A DNA stretch of 6,820 bases, from contig SBFY01000130.1 of assembly GCA_006227085.1 (NCBI GenBank), positions 1 to 6,820 on the forward strand, written 5' to 3'. A program made the translations under genes and the position numbers. Positions 5,536 through 6,820 of this stretch are shown here, one piece after another; within the stretch, counting starts at the first letter, position 1; every line of letters begins with the position of its first letter. The notes beneath the pieces were generated by a model, which ran no database searches, had not been told where the DNA came from, and saw only the letters and a list, made by a program, of their open reading frames with translations. Source of the stretch: Gammaproteobacteria bacterium (lineage in GTDB: Bacteria; Pseudomonadota; Gammaproteobacteria; Pseudomonadales; M0112).

Positions 5536-6820
5536 TGAGTGCGCCTGACAAAAGCGCCGCACGCCGGCGCATCCAGTCGTTACCGCCGCAATTGGCGAAC
5601 CAGATTGCGGCCGGTGAAGTGGTGGAACGGCCCGCTTCGGTGGTGAAAGAGCTGCTGGAAAACAGCCTCGATGCTGGTGCCACGCGCATCGTGGTTGATG
5701 TTGAGCAGGGCGGCCTGCGCCTGATCCGCATCCGTGATGACGGCAGCGGTATTGAAGCCGATGATTTGCCGCTGGCCTTGAGCCGCCATGCCACCAGCAA
5801 GATCGCCACACTCGATGAATTGGAAGGCGTCGGTACGCTCGGCTTTCGCGGTGAAGCACTGGCGAGTATCAGTTCGGTGTCGCGTTTGACACTGACGACC
5901 GCCACCGACAACACGCAAGGCTGGCAAGTGTTCACCGAGGGTCGCGAACAGCAGGCGCAAGTCACGCCGGCAGCGCACCCGGTTGGCACCACGGTGGAAG
6001 TGAATGATCTCTTTTTCAACACGCCGGCGCGGCGCAAATTCCTCAAGACCGAACGTACCGAGTTCAGCCATATCGAGGAAGTGATCAAGCGTCTCGCCCT
6101 GAGTCGCTTTGACGTCAGCTTCACGCTGCGTCATAACGGTCGCGCCGTGCATGAATTGCGCGCAGCCACGACGCAAGCCGAACGCGAGCGCCGTGTGGCA
6201 GCGATTCTCGGCCCGGAATTCATGACGAATGCCTTGTACCTGGAAATGGAAGGTGCCGGCCTGCGCTTGAGCGGTTGGGTGGCGCAGCCAACCTATTCAC
6301 GCAGCCAGGCCGACATGCAGTATTTCTTTGTGAACGGCCGCGTGATCCGTGATCGACTGGTCGCACATGCCGTGCGGCAGGCGTACCAGGATGTGTTGTA
6401 TCACGGCCGTCATCCGGCCTTTGTGTTGTATTTCGAATGTGACCCGGTCGCCGTCGATGTGAATGTGCACCCGACCAAGCACGAAGTGCGCTTCCGCGAT
6501 AGCCGGCTGGTGCATGATTTCCTGTTTCGCTCCCTGCATCGCGCCCTGGCCGATACCCGGCCCGATGATGTGCTGGCGCGCAAGGCCGAATCATCACCAT
6601 TGCCAGCGGCTACTCCTGCACCAGCGTACCAGCAAGGCAGCTTTGGTTTGCCGACGCGACCGACCGAATCGCAAATCGGCGACCAGCGTAGTTTCTACGA
6701 CAGCCTGCGCAACAGCCCCGTGCCATCACTGGCGCCGCAACACACCGATGCCGGTGAAGTGCCTCCACTCGGTTATGCAATTGCGCAGCTCAAGGGCATC
6801 TACATCCTGGCTGAAAATGC
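5535..6820 (+). CDS. mutL: DNA mismatch repair protein MutL (3' part beyond the window)
   Basis: A GHKL ATPase that links MutS mismatch recognition to strand incision. 428 codons are visible. The ATPase motifs are complete: KELLENSLDAGAT with Glu39 and Asn43 (equivalents of E. coli Glu29 and Asn33), RIRDDGSGI with Asp68, ATSK (86-89), GFRGEALAS (103-111) and GTTVEVNDLFFNTPARRKFL (151-170). FVNGR (265-269) and VDVNVHPTKHEVRF with Lys315 close the N-terminal region near residue 335. A Pro/Ala/Gln/Ser-rich linker spans about 345-405, and PPLGYAIAQLKGIYILAEN begins the dimerisation domain at the window edge. Relative to E. coli there is a 10-residue basic N-terminal extension. The ATG overlaps the amiB stop (TGATG) and has no clear Shine-Dalgarno, so translation is probably coupled to amiB. 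Truncation is only due to the window. Confidence 0.97.
   Translation, partial: MSAPDKSAARRRIQSLPPQLANQIAAGEVVERPASVVKELLENSLDAGATRIVVDVEQGGLRLIRIRDDGSGIEADDLPLALSRHATSKIATLDELEGVGTLGFRGEALASISSVSRLTLTTATDNTQGWQVFTEGREQQAQVTPAAHPVGTTVEVNDLFFNTPARRKFLKTERTEFSHIEEVIKRLALSRFDVSFTLRHNGRAVHELRAATTQAERERRVAAILGPEFMTNALYLEMEGAGLRLSGWVAQPTYSRSQADMQYFFVNGRVIRDRLVAHAVRQAYQDVLYHGRHPAFVLYFECDPVAVDVNVHPTKHEVRFRDSRLVHDFLFRSLHRALADTRPDDVLARKAESSPLPAATPAPAYQQGSFGLPTRPTESQIGDQRSFYDSLRNSPVPSLAPQHTDAGEVPPLGYAIAQLKGIYILAEN

Noticed and set aside
1..6820. Mobile elements, CRISPR arrays, tRNA or rRNA genes, phage or defence genes
   Set aside because: I saw no repeat-spacer pattern, terminal inverted repeats, transposase motifs or tRNA-like folds. 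Apart from the barrel-protein end, the window is a conserved housekeeping block.

Overview
The window looks like a moderately GC-rich (about 60% by eye) gammaproteobacterial chromosome. The clearest sign is the order queG (leftward) / nnr - tsaE - amiB - mutL (rightward), the conserved block known from Escherichia coli (yjeS / yjeF-yjeE-amiB-mutL, then miaA-hfq) and from pseudomonads. The start of the MutL C-terminal domain resembles Pseudomonas MutL more than E. coli MutL, so a gammaproteobacterium outside the enterics is likely. Genus cannot be set from the sequence alone.

Layout: (1) 1-50 holds the first codons of a leftward gene with a signal-peptide-like start, cut by the window edge. 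(2) 51-210 is a 160-bp divergent intergenic region with two adjacent GC-rich stem-loops just before the next gene. (3) 211-963 encodes an exported eight-strand-type outer-membrane beta-barrel protein, followed by a strong intrinsic terminator (973-1003) whose T tract touches the stop codon of the convergent queG. (4) 1002-2063, minus strand, is queG. (5) 2064-2128 is a compact 65-bp divergent promoter region with a perfect TATAAT on the plus strand. (6) 2129-6820 is a tightly packed rightward operon: nnr overlaps tsaE by at least 8 bp, a 37-bp gap holds a near-perfect Shine-Dalgarno for amiB, which appears to start at TTG, and amiB overlaps mutL by 1 bp. mutL runs off the right edge.

The operon members share no pathway. 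They are housekeeping functions: repair of damaged NAD(P)H (Nnr), tRNA t6A modification (TsaE), peptidoglycan hydrolysis at cell separation (AmiB) and mismatch repair (MutL), beside the last step of tRNA queuosine synthesis (QueG). I see no mobile element, CRISPR array, RNA gene or undescribed system. The less ordinary points are the internal repeat in the barrel protein, its structured leader, the TTG start and probable private promoter of amiB, and the prediction that this MutL is of the endonuclease type.
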